From an uncultured Cetobacterium sp. (GTDB lineage Bacteria; Fusobacteriota; Fusobacteriia; Fusobacteriales; Fusobacteriaceae): 64,000 bases of DNA. This document shows, one piece after another, positions 43,598-52,306 of this stretch; within the stretch, counting starts at the first letter, position 1; every line of letters starts with the position of its first letter. The notes below the pieces were generated by a model. That model was not told the DNA's origin. It did no database searches and saw only the letters and a program-made list of their open reading frames with translations. The translations under genes were made by a program, and so were the position numbers. The DNA is taken from assembly GCA_934085975.1 (NCBI GenBank), contig CAKOHT010000001.1, positions 185,370 through 249,369 on the forward strand, in the 5' to 3' direction.

Positions 43598-45784
43598 CTA
43601 ATTTTGTGGCTGACTATCCTTTTGTTCTTCTAAAACTGATTGAGAAGCTTTTTGTTTTAATTCTTCTCTCAATTTATTTTCTTCTTCCTTTAAATCAGCT
43701 AATTTCTCTTCGATTCTCTTTTCCTCTTCTAATCTCTCAACAGTCTTTCCTTTAAGCATCTCATCCAACTCTTCACCTGTTATAGTCTCCAGTCTTAATA
43801 ATGCTTGAGTTATATTCTCTAATGTCTCTCTATTTTCAGTTAGAATCTCTTTAGCTCTATCATATGCAGTCATTACCAATCTTCTTATTTCATCGTCAAT
43901 CTCTTTTGATGTTGTTTCACCATAGAGCTTTTGCTGGAACATATCGCCATCACGAGTAGCATCTAACATTATTGGTCCAAATTTATCACTCATACCATAT
44001 TTAGTTACCATGGCATGAGCTAAACCTGTAGCTCTTTCTATATCATTGCTAGCACCTGTTGTTATATCACCAAAGACTACCTCTTCAGATGCTCTTCCTC
44101 CTAAAAGAGTTACAAGTTCAGATAAAAATTCATTTTTAGATTTTAAATATCGATCCTCTGTTGGAAGTGTCATTGTATATCCAAGAGCTGCCATTCCTCT
44201 TGGAATTATTGTAACCTTATGAACTGGTTCTGTATGTGGTGATAATCTTTGAGTCATAGCGTGACCTACCTCATGATATGCAACTATTATTCTCTCTTTT
44301 TGAACTGCCATTCTCGATTTTCTCTCTGGTCCTATTGTTACTTTTTCCGAAGCTTCTTCTAAATCTGACATATTTATCTCATCTCTTCCAGCTCTTGCGG
44401 CTAATATTGCAGCTTCATTTAGCATATTCGCAATATCTGCCCCTACAAATCCAGGTGTTTTTCTAGCTATTACATCAAAGTCCACATCAGACGCAAACTT
44501 TTTATTTCTTGAATGCACTCTTAAAATAGCTTCTCTACCCTTTATATCTGGTCTATCAACGACTACTTGTCTATCAAATCTTCCCGGTCTCATCAAAGCT
44601 TTATCTAAAATTTCAGGTCTATTTGTTGCTGCTAAAACAATTATTGTTTCATCAGTTCCAAAACCATCCATTTCTACTAGAAGTTGGTTAAGTGTTTGTT
44701 CCCTTTCATCATTTCCGCCACCTTGACCACTTCCTCTTTTTCTACCCACTGCATCAATTTCATCTATAAAAATTATACATGGAGAATTTTTTCTAGCCTT
44801 AGAAAATAAATCTCTAACTCTTGAAGCTCCAACTCCCACAAACATCTCTACGAACTCTGATCCTGACATATTGAAGAATGGAACTCCTGCTTCACCAGCT
44901 ACAGCTTTAGCTAAAAGTGTTTTTCCTGTTCCCGGAGCACCCAATAATAAAACTCCCTTTGGAATTTTAGCTCCTAAATTTTTAAATTTATCAGGTTCTT
45001 TTAAAAACTGAACAACCTCTTCTAATTCGACTTTTGCTTCGTCTATACCTGCTACATCCGCAAAAGTAATCTGGGATACATTCTCGCCATTTTCTTTAGC
45101 CTTAGATTTCCCCATATTAAAAATTTGTGGTCCTCCACTGCTTCCTTTATTCATTTTATTAAGCATGAAAATCCAAATTCCAATCAACAATAACATTGGG
45201 AACCAAGATACCAACATATTTAATAAGAATGGCAGTTCCTGCGGTGGTAAAGATTGAATTTGAATATTTTTACTCTCTATCAAATCAACTAGCTGTAAAT
45301 CTCCTCCTAGCCTATCAGTAATCATCCTAGCCTTTATAGCAGATGCATCTTTATCAGCGGTATATCCGTATATATATCCTTCTCTTTCATCCACTCTAAC
45401 TATTTTACTATCTTTAACGTCTTGTAAAAAATCCGTATAACTTACGACTTTCACATTTGTTGTATCTGATTTAGAAAACATTGTTGGAAGAGATAAAATT
45501 ATCGTCACTATGAACAGCAACATTACAAATCCCTTTAAATTGAACTTACCACCCAATTCTCTTGGGTCATTTGAATCTTTATCCTGTTTTCCTTTATCTA
45601 TGCCCTCTTTTAGTTTTTCTTTTATTTTTCTTTTTCTTTCTTCCAGTTCTTCTTTTTGCTTTTCCTCATCCGATTTTTTGTCATTGTCTTTATCAGCTTC
45701 ATCATCATCGCTTCCATCTTTTTTTGGCTCCTCTTCAATGAAGTTATACAATGCCATTTTTTCATTATCTTCTCTATTCTTCAT
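43598..45784 (-). CDS. ftsH: ATP-dependent zinc metalloprotease FtsH
   Basis: A 728-residue membrane AAA+ protease that degrades unneeded membrane and soluble proteins. The order is: an unusual charged N-terminal extension (1-80, dense in D, E and K), TM1 (84-101), a periplasmic loop, TM2 (187-208), the AAA domain with Walker A GAPGTGKT (282-289), Walker [12 protein letters not shown] and pore loop [16 protein letters not shown], and the peptidase domain with HEVGH (HExxH, Val for the common Ala). The start ATG has AAGGAGG five bases upstream and overlaps tilS by 11 bases, so the pair is translated together. Confidence 0.95.
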   Translation of the reverse strand: MKNREDNEKMALYNFIEEEPKKDGSDDDEADKDNDKKSDEEKQKEELEERKRKIKEKLKEGIDKGKQDKDSNDPRELGGKFNLKGFVMLLFIVTIILSLPTMFSKSDTTNVKVVSYTDFLQDVKDSKIVRVDEREGYIYGYTADKDASAIKARMITDRLGGDLQLVDLIESKNIQIQSLPPQELPFLLNMLVSWFPMLLLIGIWIFMLNKMNKGSSGGPQIFNMGKSKAKENGENVSQITFADVAGIDEAKVELEEVVQFLKEPDKFKNLGAKIPKGVLLLGAPGTGKTLLAKAVAGEAGVPFFNMSGSEFVEMFVGVGASRVRDLFSKARKNSPCIIFIDEIDAVGRKRGSGQGGGNDEREQTLNQLLVEMDGFGTDETIIVLAATNRPEILDKALMRPGRFDRQVVVDRPDIKGREAILRVHSRNKKFASDVDFDVIARKTPGFVGADIANMLNEAAILAARAGRDEINMSDLEEASEKVTIGPERKSRMAVQKERIIVAYHEVGHAMTQRLSPHTEPVHKVTIIPRGMAALGYTMTLPTEDRYLKSKNEFLSELVTLLGGRASEEVVFGDITTGASNDIERATGLAHAMVTKYGMSDKFGPIMLDATRDGDMFQQKLYGETTSKEIDDEIRRLVMTAYDRAKEILTENRETLENITQALLRLETITGEELDEMLKGKTVERLEEEKRIEEKLADLKEEENKLREELKQKASQSVLEEQKDSQPQN

Positions 45785-47114
45785 CTTGCCTCCTTATGAT
45801 TAGCTTAATTCCCTTTTTATTTTCTTCACCCTTAAAACTTTCACTCTTTTTTACGCCCGAAGCCCAAACAATTTCACTGTCCTTCACTACTAATGGTATC
45901 TCTCCCCTTATATCTTTTGGAATTTTTTCATTTATAAAAATATCTTTCAATTTTTTATACGATTTCATTCCTAAAGGTTTTATTCTATCCCCATCCTTTC
46001 TCATTCTAATTTCTATAGTGTCACCTATTTTTAAATTTGTTAAAAATTCATTTTTTCCAAAGCTTCTATTGTCTTCTATAGCTTCTACAATATAATTATT
46101 AAACACGGTTTTAAACGGTATTTCTTTCATAAGTACACTACTAATTTTTTTCAACTTATCTTTTTTTTCTTTCTCTATCCAAATATATTTATATTGTTTT
46201 CGCAGTATAAACCCTTTTTCTAATTTGATTACTTTACTGCCATTACTATTCAACAAATTTATAATGTTTCCTATTTTTTCTCTTGAACCTTCTAAATTAT
46301 ATTTTTTTAAATATTCATTAATTATCTTTCTTTGAATATATTTCTCTTCTAAATTAATTAACTCTATATTCAAACAATACCTATTCTCTTTTGACACTTC
46401 ATATTTTTTTAAATCGACTTTTAATATATTATTTACCTCTTTAATCTCTGAAATTAAATTAAAAATTTTATCCTTAAAATTAATGTTATATCTCTTTTCG
46501 ATCAAAGGTATTAAATCCAATCTTATGCTATTTCTGGTAAAATCATTTTCAAAATTTGTTTCATCTACCCTATAGTTAATTTTATTTTTATCTAAAAAAT
46601 CTAAAATAGCGCTTTTATAGATTTCATTAATTGGTCTAATAATATTTTCTCTATTTTGGATTCCTTCTAAACCTTCCAAAGATGAACCTCTAATAAGTCT
46701 AAATAGAAATGTTTCGATTTGATCATCTAAATTGTGAGCTATTGCTATCTTATTTCCTGAAATATTCGTTAATATCTCTTTAAAAAACTCATATCTAACA
46801 AATCTCCCAGCCTCTTCTAATCCTATATTCTTTTCCCTAGCAACCTTCTCTATTGAAATTCTTTTTACAAAAATTGGTATATTTAGCTTTTCCGCATACT
46901 CAATACTAAATTTTTCATCTGTGTCTGAGTTTTCTCCTCTTAATAGATGATTTATATGTGCTAAAACAATTTCAAATTTTATCTCTTTTTTCGCATAATT
47001 TAGAGCTTCTAATAAAAATACTGAATCTGGTCCACCTGAAAAACCAAGAACTATTTTATCGCCTTCTCTTACTAATTTTTCATCTTTTATTTTTTTTAAA
47101 ATTTTTTTCAACAT
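45774..47114 (-). CDS. tilS: tRNA(Ile)-lysidine synthase
   Basis: A 446-residue enzyme that modifies C34 of tRNA-Ile to lysidine, using ATP and lysine. The PP-loop SGGPDSVFLLEAL lies at about 25-37; HINHLLRGENSDTDEKF and HNLDDQIETFLFRL are further conserved blocks. A C-terminal substrate-binding extension of about 200 residues follows. Its 3' end overlaps ftsH by 11 bases, as in many bacteria where tilS precedes ftsH. A likely extended -10 (TGGTATAAT, 47154-47146 on the minus strand) lies 32 bases upstream. Confidence 0.94.
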   Translation of the reverse strand: MLKKILKKIKDEKLVREGDKIVLGFSGGPDSVFLLEALNYAKKEIKFEIVLAHINHLLRGENSDTDEKFSIEYAEKLNIPIFVKRISIEKVAREKNIGLEEAGRFVRYEFFKEILTNISGNKIAIAHNLDDQIETFLFRLIRGSSLEGLEGIQNRENIIRPINEIYKSAILDFLDKNKINYRVDETNFENDFTRNSIRLDLIPLIEKRYNINFKDKIFNLISEIKEVNNILKVDLKKYEVSKENRYCLNIELINLEEKYIQRKIINEYLKKYNLEGSREKIGNIINLLNSNGSKVIKLEKGFILRKQYKYIWIEKEKKDKLKKISSVLMKEIPFKTVFNNYIVEAIEDNRSFGKNEFLTNLKIGDTIEIRMRKDGDRIKPLGMKSYKKLKDIFINEKIPKDIRGEIPLVVKDSEIVWASGVKKSESFKGEENKKGIKLIIRRQDEE

Positions 47115-47145
47115 TATTTTATCCTTTAAAACAGTATTTTATAGA

Positions 47146-47154
47146 ATTATACCA
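47146..47154 (-). promoter_or_regulatory. Extended -10 promoter element of tilS-ftsH
   Basis: On the minus strand TGGTATAAT (TGn before a perfect TATAAT), about 32 bases before the tilS ATG. No good -35 element is visible, as often seen with extended -10 promoters. Confidence 0.5.
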
Positions 47155-47194
47155 TATAGAGACTCTTTTTAAAACTCTTTTTACCTCTTATTTT

Positions 47195-48853
47195 TTAGTT
47201 AAAAACTTCAAAAACAACTTTTTTATTTGAATAATTAAAAAAAATTTCAATCTCTTTATTTTTATTATTTAGTACATCATAATTAAATTTTTCAAATTCT
47301 GTTTTTTTATATCCCTCTCTAGAGGAAGCAAAACTTTTCTCAACAATTATTTTGTTATATTTTTCTTTATTTTTATCAGAAATGAACCACTCCGGATATA
47401 CTCCCGGTTTTCCTAAAAGTAGGTAATCTAATTTTAAATACTCTATAAAAATATTTTTTCCTTGAAAATTTTTCTCATCAAAGAATTTAACTAAATGATT
47501 AAAAATAGCTACTATCTTATGACCTACTCCTAGAAGATTATTTTCATCATAATATTTTGATATATCTTCAAAAAAATCAAATGCTCTTTTATAATAATTT
47601 TTTATTATATATTTCACTGAATACTTAAATTTTTCAGAATTATAGTAATAATCCAACATTTTCTCTATATTTTTTAATTTTATTAATTCATCATATTCTA
47701 TAAAACAATTTGAAAGTACTTCATATGGAGGAAATTCCATATACTTATATTTATATTTTTCTATCTCTCTCGCTATTTTTGTTCCACTTAAAACTTTTAA
47801 AAAACCTAGCTGTATCATCTCAGCATCTAGATTATATACATAATCAAACGAATCTTTAAAAGTTTCATATGTATCATATGGCAATCCAGCTATTAAATCC
47901 ACATGCAAATGTATATTTTTGGATATCGCTTTGATGTTATTCTTCAATCTTTCCAGCAAATTTCTTCTATTTATACTATTCATTGTCTCTTTATTAATAC
48001 TTTGAACCCCTATTTCAAATTGAAAGTATCCCTCTGGTACTCTTTTTAAAAAATCTATAATTTCATCATCAAAAATATTAGCATTTATTTCAAAATGGAA
48101 TGTCACTCCTTCCCTATAATTTTCTAACAAATACTCCCATATTCCTAAATATCTATCTTTCTTTAGGTTATAGGTTCTATCCACAAACTTTACTAGCTCA
48201 ACTCCAGAATCTAAAAATCTTCGCAAATCACTCTTTACTCGCTCTAAAGATAGGTATCTTACGCCTTTATCTATCGAGGATAAACAATATGAACAACTAA
48301 AAGGACATCCTCTACTTGATTCATAATATAATATTTTTATATTTTCTTTTAACTCTTCATCACTATATGGAAATGGTATAATGTCTAAATTTTCTATTGG
48401 AGATTCATCTCCCAAATATATAAACTCATCCTCTTTTAAAAAAGCCACCCCTTTTTGACTTTTATTTTCATTTGTTAAAAAATTTAAAATTACTTTCTCT
48501 CCCTCTCCCACTAAAATAAAATCAATAGATTTATTTTCTATTAGAGATTCTTTTGCATTATAACTAACTTCTGGTCCTCCAAGTGTTATCGTTATATCTG
48601 GCATTATCTTTTTTAATTCTTTTATAATAGTGAAGACATACTCTTTGTTCCAAATATATGTTGAAAAAATATAATGACTCGCTTTTAATCTAAAGAGATC
48701 TGTTATTATACTTTGAATATGATTATTTATATTACTTTCGTATAACTCTATATTTAAACTGCTATATTTTTCTACATAATTTTTTAAATATCTAATTGCT
48801 AAATTTGTATGAATGAATTGGCTATTTATTCCAACTAAAACTATTTTGTTCAT
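47195..48853 (-). CDS. B12-binding radical SAM protein (DUF4080 family)
   Basis: A 552-residue protein with an N-terminal cobalamin-binding domain (about 2-120), a radical-SAM domain with CxxxCxxC at Cys183, Cys187, Cys190 (GCPFSCSYCLSS), and a C-terminal region (about 380-552) typical of the DUF4080 family. The substrate is unknown; relatives may modify tRNA, lipids or cofactors. ATG 48853 follows GGAGAG; a TTG at 48883 overlaps the mltG stop and is less likely. It ends 80 bases before tilS without an obvious terminator. Confidence 0.85.
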   Translation of the reverse strand: MNKIVLVGINSQFIHTNLAIRYLKNYVEKYSSLNIELYESNINNHIQSIITDLFRLKASHYIFSTYIWNKEYVFTIIKELKKIMPDITITLGGPEVSYNAKESLIENKSIDFILVGEGEKVILNFLTNENKSQKGVAFLKEDEFIYLGDESPIENLDIIPFPYSDEELKENIKILYYESSRGCPFSCSYCLSSIDKGVRYLSLERVKSDLRRFLDSGVELVKFVDRTYNLKKDRYLGIWEYLLENYREGVTFHFEINANIFDDEIIDFLKRVPEGYFQFEIGVQSINKETMNSINRRNLLERLKNNIKAISKNIHLHVDLIAGLPYDTYETFKDSFDYVYNLDAEMIQLGFLKVLSGTKIAREIEKYKYKYMEFPPYEVLSNCFIEYDELIKLKNIEKMLDYYYNSEKFKYSVKYIIKNYYKRAFDFFEDISKYYDENNLLGVGHKIVAIFNHLVKFFDEKNFQGKNIFIEYLKLDYLLLGKPGVYPEWFISDKNKEKYNKIIVEKSFASSREGYKKTEFEKFNYDVLNNKNKEIEIFFNYSNKKVVFEVFN

Positions 48854-48879
48854 CTTTATATTCTCTCCTAACTGCTTAA

Positions 48880-49827
48880 TCAATTTTTTTGAACTTCTAA
48901 GTGTTCTTTATATGTTTTTGTAAATGTATGTCTTCCATTCCCAGTTACTACAAAAAATAGATAATCTGTTTTAGCAGGATTTATGGCTGCCATAACAGAG
49001 TTATAATCTGGATTGGATATAGGGCTTGGAGGTAACCCTTTATACAGATATGTATTATATGGTGAATCTATTTTTAAATCCTTGTAGTACATTCTTCTTT
49101 TACTATAATCGTATACATAATTTACCGTTGCATCCGAACCTAAATTCATTCCCTTTTTTATACGATTGTAAAAAACTGACGACATTAGAGGTTTTTCATC
49201 TTTTAACTGAGCTTCTCTTTCAATAATTGATGCCATAATTAGCTGTTCATAAAATTTTTTCTTATCAGGATATTTTTCTGGAGGAAATTTTTTTAAAAAC
49301 TCCCCCGTCATTGCTCTTACTATCTCATTTTCATTTGTATCCACAGAAAGATAATAGGTCTCAGGGTATAAATATCCTTCATAATTTCCATTTGGTGTTA
49401 AATATGGAAAATCTTTTATATTTTGTAGAGCTTTTTTAAGCCCTTCTTCCGTTCCTATTCCTTTGTCCTGAAGTAACTTACCTATCTCTTTTATTGAATA
49501 TCCCTCTGGAATTGTCAAAATAGTATATTTAACCTTTCCCTCTTCCATCATTTGTAATATATCTTTATATGAGTATTTTCCACTAAACTCATAGAAACCA
49601 GCCTTAATATTTTTTCCTGAATTTTTTTCATATTTTAAAAAAATTTTAAAAATTATTGATTTATCAATACCCAACTTGTTAAAAACACTACTTAAACTTG
49701 TGCCTTGCTTCAGATTAACTTGAATGTTATAATCTCTTTTTTCTTCTATTTTTATTGAATAGATTTTAAAAAGGGCTACTGGTATTGCCAATATCAAAAA
49801 TAATAATACTAATATTTTCTTCTTCAT
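48880..49827 (-). CDS. mltG: Endolytic murein transglycosylase MltG-like
   Basis: A 315-residue single-pass inner-membrane lytic transglycosylase that cleaves nascent glycan strands. The TM helix is at about 5-23, followed by a LysM-like fold and the YceG domain with the catalytic IIEREAQLKDEK and MNLGSDATVNYVY. YKGLPPSPISNPD near the C-terminus is a strong family marker. It starts after GGAGAG and overlaps the region before the radical-SAM gene. Co-transcribed with that gene. Confidence 0.93.
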   Translation of the reverse strand: MKKKILVLLFLILAIPVALFKIYSIKIEEKRDYNIQVNLKQGTSLSSVFNKLGIDKSIIFKIFLKYEKNSGKNIKAGFYEFSGKYSYKDILQMMEEGKVKYTILTIPEGYSIKEIGKLLQDKGIGTEEGLKKALQNIKDFPYLTPNGNYEGYLYPETYYLSVDTNENEIVRAMTGEFLKKFPPEKYPDKKKFYEQLIMASIIEREAQLKDEKPLMSSVFYNRIKKGMNLGSDATVNYVYDYSKRRMYYKDLKIDSPYNTYLYKGLPPSPISNPDYNSVMAAINPAKTDYLFFVVTGNGRHTFTKTYKEHLEVQKN

Positions 49828-49850
49828 AACACTCTCCTATTTTTATGTTG

Positions 49851-49887
49851 AAAAAAGCTGTACTTTGGTTTCCCTAGTTACAGCTTT
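49851..49887 (-). terminator. Terminator of the DEAD-box helicase gene
   Basis: A 9-bp stem (AAAGCTGTA with TACAGCTTT), 16-base loop, then six Ts on the minus strand, shortly after the helicase stop. Confidence 0.8.
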
Positions 49888-49902
49888 ACTATTTTTATTC
49901 AA

Positions 49903-51489
49903 TTACTTTCTTGATTGCTTTGCTTTCTCTATCAAAGGTTTCTTTCCTTTTCTATCTTTTTGAAAGATATCAATTATAGTTTCAGCTTCAACGAATGGAA
50001 CAGAAACAAATGAAAAATTCTCATACACTTCTACACCTTTTAGTTTTGACTCATGAACTTTAGTTTTTTTAGATATTAAATCGACCAATTTTCTAGGTGT
50101 CATTTTATCTTTCTTACCAAGAGCTATAAACAATCTTGTTTTTCCTGTTTTATCAAGTGAAACACTCTCTATATCAGAGTAGTTCGCTTCCTCTAGCTCC
50201 TCGTCATAGAAATTCTTTAATATCGCTGCTATAACTTCAATCGGTGTTGTTTCTTGAGTTAGTAACTCTCTTGCCATATCGTAGTACGACTCCGCATCTC
50301 CATCAGCTATAATATTTTTAACGCTATCAAATAATCTAGTTTTCTTAGCCAGTATTACATCCTTTACTCCCGGAACTTGCTCTTTTTTAATTTCCGTCTT
50401 TGTTATTCTTTGAATTTGAAGTAACTTTCTATACTCAGATGGAGTTATAAAAGTTATTGCTGTACCCTGCTTTCCAGCTCTTCCAGTTCTTCCTATTCTG
50501 TGCACATAACTTTCTGCTTCTTGAGGAATTGCATAATTTATTACATGAGTTAAATCATTTACGTCTATTCCTCTTGCCGCTACATCTGTTGCAATAAGGA
50601 TATTTAGATTTTTATTTTTAAATCTTCTTAAAGTAACTTCTCTATGATTTTGACTAATATCTCCATGTAGACCCTCAACATCATAACCTCTATCTTGTAA
50701 TTTTCCTACAAGTTCATTTACATCATTTTTAGTTCTACAGAATACAATTCCATAAAAATCTAATTCAATATCAATTATTCTACATAAAGCTTCAAATTTA
50801 TCTTTCTCTTTTACTTCAAAGTAAATTTGTTCTGTCAGATTTGTTGTCAACTCTTTTTTCTTAACTGCTAACACTTCATGCTCTCTCATATGAGATTTTG
50901 CTATTTTTAAAATCTCTGCTGGCATAGTTGCAGAGAAAAATAGCATTCTTTTATCTTCGTTAGTTTCAGTTAAAATCTGCTCAATATCTTCAACGAATCC
51001 CATATTCAACATTTCATCAGCTTCATCCAGTATAAAATAGTCAATATTATTAAGCTTTAAAACCTGTCTATTCATCAAATCCATTACTCTTCCTGGAGTT
51101 CCAACAACAATATCAACACCCTTATTAAGTTGCCTTTTTTGTTGCTCTAATGATTGCCCTCCATAAACAGGGATTATTTTTAATTTTCTTCCATGAGCCA
51201 ACGAGTTCATCTCTTCTGCTACTTGTACTGCCAACTCTCTTGTTGGTGCTAATATTATTGCCTGTATATATCCTGTACTATTCTCTATTTTTTCAAGAAT
51301 TGGTAAAGAGAATGCCGCAGTTTTTCCTGTTCCTGTTTGTGCTTGACCAATTATGTCTTTATCTCCGTTTAGCAATGCTGGTATAGTTAAAGCCTGTATT
51401 GGACTTGGCTGTTCAAAACCTTTTTTTTCTAGAGGTTTTAAAGTTTTTTCAGTTAAACCTAAATCCCTAAATGTTAATATTTTTTCCAT
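49903..51489 (-). CDS. deaD: DEAD-box ATP-dependent RNA helicase
   Basis: A 528-residue RNA helicase of the DeaD/CshA group. AQTGTGKTAAF (Walker A), LDEADEML (DEAD), FFSATMP and HRIGRTGRAGK are present, and a C-terminal DbpA-like RNA-binding domain (about 450-515) follows, which favours a ribosome-assembly or cold-response role. ATG 51489 follows AAGGAA; an in-frame GTG at 51495 lies two codons upstream. It is likely monocistronic with a terminator. The exact member (DeaD, CshA or DbpA) is not settled. Confidence 0.92.
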   Translation of the reverse strand: MEKILTFRDLGLTEKTLKPLEKKGFEQPSPIQALTIPALLNGDKDIIGQAQTGTGKTAAFSLPILEKIENSTGYIQAIILAPTRELAVQVAEEMNSLAHGRKLKIIPVYGGQSLEQQKRQLNKGVDIVVGTPGRVMDLMNRQVLKLNNIDYFILDEADEMLNMGFVEDIEQILTETNEDKRMLFFSATMPAEILKIAKSHMREHEVLAVKKKELTTNLTEQIYFEVKEKDKFEALCRIIDIELDFYGIVFCRTKNDVNELVGKLQDRGYDVEGLHGDISQNHREVTLRRFKNKNLNILIATDVAARGIDVNDLTHVINYAIPQEAESYVHRIGRTGRAGKQGTAITFITPSEYRKLLQIQRITKTEIKKEQVPGVKDVILAKKTRLFDSVKNIIADGDAESYYDMARELLTQETTPIEVIAAILKNFYDEELEEANYSDIESVSLDKTGKTRLFIALGKKDKMTPRKLVDLISKKTKVHESKLKGVEVYENFSFVSVPFVEAETIIDIFQKDRKGKKPLIEKAKQSRK

Positions 51490-51637
51490 ATTCACTTCCT
51501 TAAATTATTTATATTCATTCATTAGATTATAACATAGATTTATAAAAATGTGTACTTTTTTTAAATTTTTATTTATTAGTTATGGGCTATTTTTTTACAT
51601 GTTCTCCTTCTGTAAGAACTGTTACTATATTAATGTA

Positions 51638-51666
51638 TTGATTTTTTTTAGAAAATGTAGTATTAA
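51638..51666 (+). promoter_or_regulatory. Candidate promoter of the PII-like gene
   Basis: TTGATT (51638-51643) and TATTAA (51661-51666) are separated by 17 bases, about 35 bases upstream of the start codon. Both boxes are imperfect. Confidence 0.4.
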
Positions 51667-51700
51667 AATATTATCATAATTTTATAGGAGGCGGTCTTTT

Positions 51701-52087
51701 ATGGTTGTTGATAGAAAAAATACAAAAAGAGTAGTCATATACATTAACGACTCTCAAAAAAGTAATTTACAAACATTTTTACATTCAATTGGCTTTCATT
51801 ATTACACCATTCAATCTAAACTAGAGGGTAGCTGGGAGTATGGAATTAGACACTTAAATAACCATGTTTGGCCAGGCTCGGAAGCAGTTTTCCATCTTAT
51901 TGTTTCAGGCTCTAAAGTAGATTTACTTTTAAAAAAGTTAAAAAGTTTTAGGTTAGGACTTCCTGATAATGTAATTATGGCTGTTCTGGTTTGTCCTCTA
52001 GATGATTTTATTTATAATATGATGAGCGTTGATATTGAACCGGATGATTCAACTGAAAAAGTTCATTGGCTAAAGGATGACGAGTAA
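51701..52087 (+). CDS. Small PII/CutA-like protein, possibly PG0541 family
   Basis: A 128-residue protein with a pattern that resembles PII-like ferredoxin-fold proteins of the PG0541 type: two beta-alpha-beta units with FHYYTIQSKLEGSWEYGIRHLNNHVWPGSEAV and a C-terminal CPLDDF. Members of that group lie next to transporters. None is next door here; a long AT-rich gap precedes it and the feo cluster follows on the other strand. GGAGGCGG lies about 12 bases before ATG. If it binds nucleotides or metals cannot be read from the sequence. The family call is tentative. Confidence 0.55.
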   Translation: MVVDRKNTKRVVIYINDSQKSNLQTFLHSIGFHYYTIQSKLEGSWEYGIRHLNNHVWPGSEAVFHLIVSGSKVDLLLKKLKSFRLGLPDNVIMAVLVCPLDDFIYNMMSVDIEPDDSTEKVHWLKDDE

Positions 52088-52093
52088 AAAAAT

Positions 52094-52123
52094 AAAAAGA
52101 GGAGTTAAGCTACTCCTCTTTTT
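52094..52123. terminator. Bidirectional terminator between the PII-like gene and the feo cluster
   Basis: A 10-bp stem (AAAGAGGAGT with ACTCCTCTTT), 6-base loop and T-runs on both sides; it is shared by converging genes. Confidence 0.8.
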
Positions 52124-52134
52124 CATTCTAAATA

Positions 52135-52284
52135 TTAATGTTTACATTTATCCTTTAAACTACAATTTCCATTTTTTCCCTTTGAACAACTACATCCGCC
52201 TTCACCTTTGAGCATTTTATATAAACTTCTTAGGGCCACCGCTCCAATTACTACAACTATTCCCAATAAAATTAAAGTTTTCAT
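52135..52284 (-). CDS. FeoB-associated Cys-rich membrane protein
   Basis: A 49-residue protein missed by most ORF cut-offs: one transmembrane helix (about 3-21) then GEGGCSCSKGKNGNCSLKDKC, with four or five cysteines. Proteins of this shape regularly follow feoB and are annotated as FeoB-associated Cys-rich membrane proteins. The start at 52284 is set by GAGGAGG eight bases upstream, not by the longer frame that overlaps feoB. It may help iron handling at the membrane. Confidence 0.85.
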   Translation of the reverse strand: MKTLILLGIVVVIGAVALRSLYKMLKGEGGCSCSKGKNGNCSLKDKCKH

Positions 52285-52306
52285 TTTTACCTCCTCAATA
52301 GAAAAG

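Noticed and set aside
45510-45803. A Ser/Phe-rich frame opposite the start of ftsH
   Set aside because: It mirrors the charged FtsH extension (GAA/AAA codons read in reverse as TTC/TTT). No site or family pattern.
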